A stretch of 64,000 nt of DNA from Neiella litorisoli. GTDB taxonomy: Bacteria > Pseudomonadota > Gammaproteobacteria > Enterobacterales > Neiellaceae. This document shows, in pieces, positions 62,882-64,000 of this stretch (the first letter of the stretch is position 1; every line of letters begins with the position of its first letter). A model generated the notes under the pieces. That model was not told where the DNA came from. It saw nothing but the letters and a program-made list of their open reading frames with translations, and made no database searches. The stretch lies in NCBI RefSeq assembly GCF_014773395.1, contig NZ_JACXAF010000001.1, positions 409,418-473,417 on the forward strand, in the 5' to 3' direction. The translations under genes were made by a program, and so were the position numbers.

Positions 62882-63439
62882 TTATTCTTCTAAATAGTCA
62901 TTCTTCCACTGAACATAGTTATCGGCTGACTTTTGTAAGCCCGCTATTTCTTGTTCTGTAAGAGGACGTTTCTTGTGTGCCGGACTACCCACATATAAGT
63001 GGCCACTTTCGAGGCGCTTACCCGGAGGTACTAAAGTACCGGCTCCGATCATCACATCATCTTCAACAACAGCGCCATCGAGCACAATGGCACCCATGCC
63101 GACTAATACCCGATTACCGATAACGCACCCATGAAGTACTGCTTTGTGACCAACAGTCACATCATCGCCAATAATCAGCGGATAACCTTCGGGATTGGCA
63201 GGGTTCTTATGAGTGACATGAAGCGCTGATCCATCTTGTACGTTTGAGCGCTGACCAATGCGGATGACATTGACGTCGCCTCGAGCGGCGACCAATGGCC
63301 AAATACTGCTCTCGTCGCCAATATGAATATCACCCATCAACACACAGCTCGGATCGATATAACAATTGTTACCTAGGGTAGGTGTAATTCCCTTATATGG
63401 ACGTAATGGTCCCAAATGACTATTCATCTTATTGTGCAT
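62882..63439 (-). CDS. yrdA: Gamma carbonic anhydrase-like hexapeptide-repeat protein
   Basis: This is a 185-residue left-handed beta-helix protein related to gamma carbonic anhydrases. Hexapeptide repeats run through most of the chain, with metal-type histidines in SALHVTHKNP and VGHKAVLHGC. The C-terminal helix (LQKSADNYVQWKNDYLEE) is typical of YrdA/PaaY. ATG 63439 follows AAGGGG; ATG 63427 is an alternative. Location beside aroE and an rRNA operon is conserved with E. coli. Confidence 0.93.
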   Translation of the reverse strand: MHNKMNSHLGPLRPYKGITPTLGNNCYIDPSCVLMGDIHIGDESSIWPLVAARGDVNVIRIGQRSNVQDGSALHVTHKNPANPEGYPLIIGDDVTVGHKAVLHGCVIGNRVLVGMGAIVLDGAVVEDDVMIGAGTLVPPGKRLESGHLYVGSPAHKKRPLTEQEIAGLQKSADNYVQWKNDYLEE

Positions 63440-63565
63440 AAAAATCCCCTTGGTTAATTGCTAGCCGAATTTTACTCAGTTTTTACAAAATTGTACGTTT
63501 GAGCACCTATAAACACTGGGTTTTGAGTATAAATGAAATAAATATAAAAAAGTTCAAAAAAGCCC
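63440..63565. other. Upstream region between yrdA and the rRNA promoters
   Basis: This is an AT-rich non-coding stretch. A-rich tracts at 63536-63560, just upstream of the first rRNA promoter, are placed as an UP element would be. Confidence 0.4.
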
Positions 63566-63593
63566 TTGACCGAATTCGAAGAGTCCCTATAAT
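63566..63593 (+). promoter_or_regulatory. rRNA promoter P1
   Basis: -35 TTGACC (63566-63571), 16 bp spacer and a perfect -10 TATAAT (63588-63593), followed by a GC-rich discriminator GCGCCTCC typical of stringently controlled stable-RNA promoters. Confidence 0.85.
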
Positions 63594-63715
63594 GCGCCTC
63601 CACTGCTTCGGGGCAACGGCAAACTTCTAAAGTTTCAAACTTTCTCGACGCACTCAATCAACCGGCTCTTCAACTATCGATGAGCAGCGATTTGAAAAAA
63701 GATTTCAAAAAGCGG

Positions 63716-63743
63716 TTGACACTGAGACTCGGAAGCGTAATAT
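63716..63743 (+). promoter_or_regulatory. rRNA promoter P2
   Basis: A perfect -35 TTGACA (63716-63721), 16 bp spacer and -10 TAATAT (63738-63743), followed by the discriminator ACGCCTCC. It is preceded by AT-rich sequence. Confidence 0.85.
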
Positions 63744-63784
63744 ACGCCTCCCGCAGCCAAGGGCTGCAGCGCTGAAAAGCGCAT

Positions 63785-63797
63785 CGCTCTTTAACAA
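63785..63797 (+). promoter_or_regulatory. boxA antitermination site of the rRNA leader
   Basis: CGCTCTTTAACAA matches boxA (TGCTCTTTAACA), the NusB/NusE-binding site. CTGTGTGGGC (63811-63820), seen in enterobacterial rrn leaders as well, follows downstream. Confidence 0.85.
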
Positions 63798-63928
63798 TTA
63801 GCAAGACAATCTGTGTGGGCACTCGCAGTGAGTTGAGATAAAAAATTATCAACTTATTGAAGAGTGTTCGAATGAACAGTCAATTCGATTAATCGAAATC
63901 AATCAGTTGAGCAAAGCATTAAACTTTT

Positions 63929-64000
63929 TAATTGAAGAGTTTGATCATGGCTCAGATTGAACGCTGGCGGCAGGCCTAACACATGCAAGTCGAACGGTAA
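63929..64000 (+). rRNA. rrs: 16S ribosomal RNA, 5' end (partial)
   Basis: The sequence starts TAATTGAAGAGTTTGATCAT and continues through the universal primer region and GCAGGCCTAACACATGCAAG, as in gammaproteobacterial 16S rRNA. The gene runs off the right edge. The exact mature 5' end is set by analogy with E. coli. Confidence 0.98.

Overview
This window is origin-proximal chromosome of a gammaproteobacterium, most likely a marine member of the Alteromonadales. The evidence is the E. coli-like protein sequences, the dnaA-dnaN-recF-gyrB block, a Shewanella-type N-acetylglucosamine (GlcNAc) regulon with a TonB receptor and LacI-family NagR, and the yrdA/aroE/hemF/tsaC/purEK/yrdD/smg/dprA/def/fmt/rsmB/trkA block beside an rRNA operon. 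The genus cannot be fixed from this sequence alone.

Layout. 1-7874: dnaA (5' end cut by the window edge), dnaN, an unusual two-receiver histidine kinase gene, recF and gyrB. 7875-11630: an accessory islet between gyrB and putP. It holds a 9 x 12 bp tandem repeat, a small membrane protein gene, a frameshifted secreted phospholipase A2-like gene, a nonsense-mutated ISAs1/H-repeat-type transposase, two pairs of long direct repeats and a cluster of ~20 bp motifs resembling the multiple end repeats of IS21-type elements. 11631-16957: proline uptake and synthesis (putP, proBA, proC), then a MarR regulator. 16961-29825: a complete GlcNAc/chitooligosaccharide regulon (nagX, GH20 hexosaminidase lipoprotein, nagR, TonB receptor, nagK, nagB-II, nagA, nagP). 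It carries three identical 14 bp palindromic operators and the remnant of a second hexosaminidase. 30016-37106: a secreted GH5 glycosidase, a ~1750-residue BvgS-like hybrid kinase and a lipoprotein. 37242-41259: glyQS, tag, tusA. 41405-44752: fadBA. 44984-54741: pepQ, yigZ-like, trkH, hemG, a second trkH, trkA, rsmB, fmt, def. 54834-63439: a LysM protein, dprA, smg, yrdD, purEK, tsaC, hemF, a truncated haemoglobin, aroE and yrdA. 63566-64000: tandem rRNA promoters, boxA and the 5' end of 16S rRNA.

How the genes work together. The nag genes form a pathway. Outer-membrane oligosaccharide import (TonB receptor) and trimming by the GH20 lipoprotein feed inner-membrane GlcNAc import (NagP). NagK phosphorylation, NagA deacetylation and NagB-II deamination/isomerisation then lead to fructose-6-P, probably all under NagR. 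fadBA has a good FadR-like site upstream. Three parS-like sites (in the recF 3' end, after the giant kinase gene, and after tag) fit a ParB-loaded origin region.

The most unusual items are the dual-receiver kinase inside the dnaN-recF interval with terminators on both sides, the repeat-rich islet with its broken phospholipase A2 and nested mobile-element remnants, and the hexosaminidase C-terminal fossil between the TonB receptor and nagK. No CRISPR array, prophage or obvious new defence system was seen.
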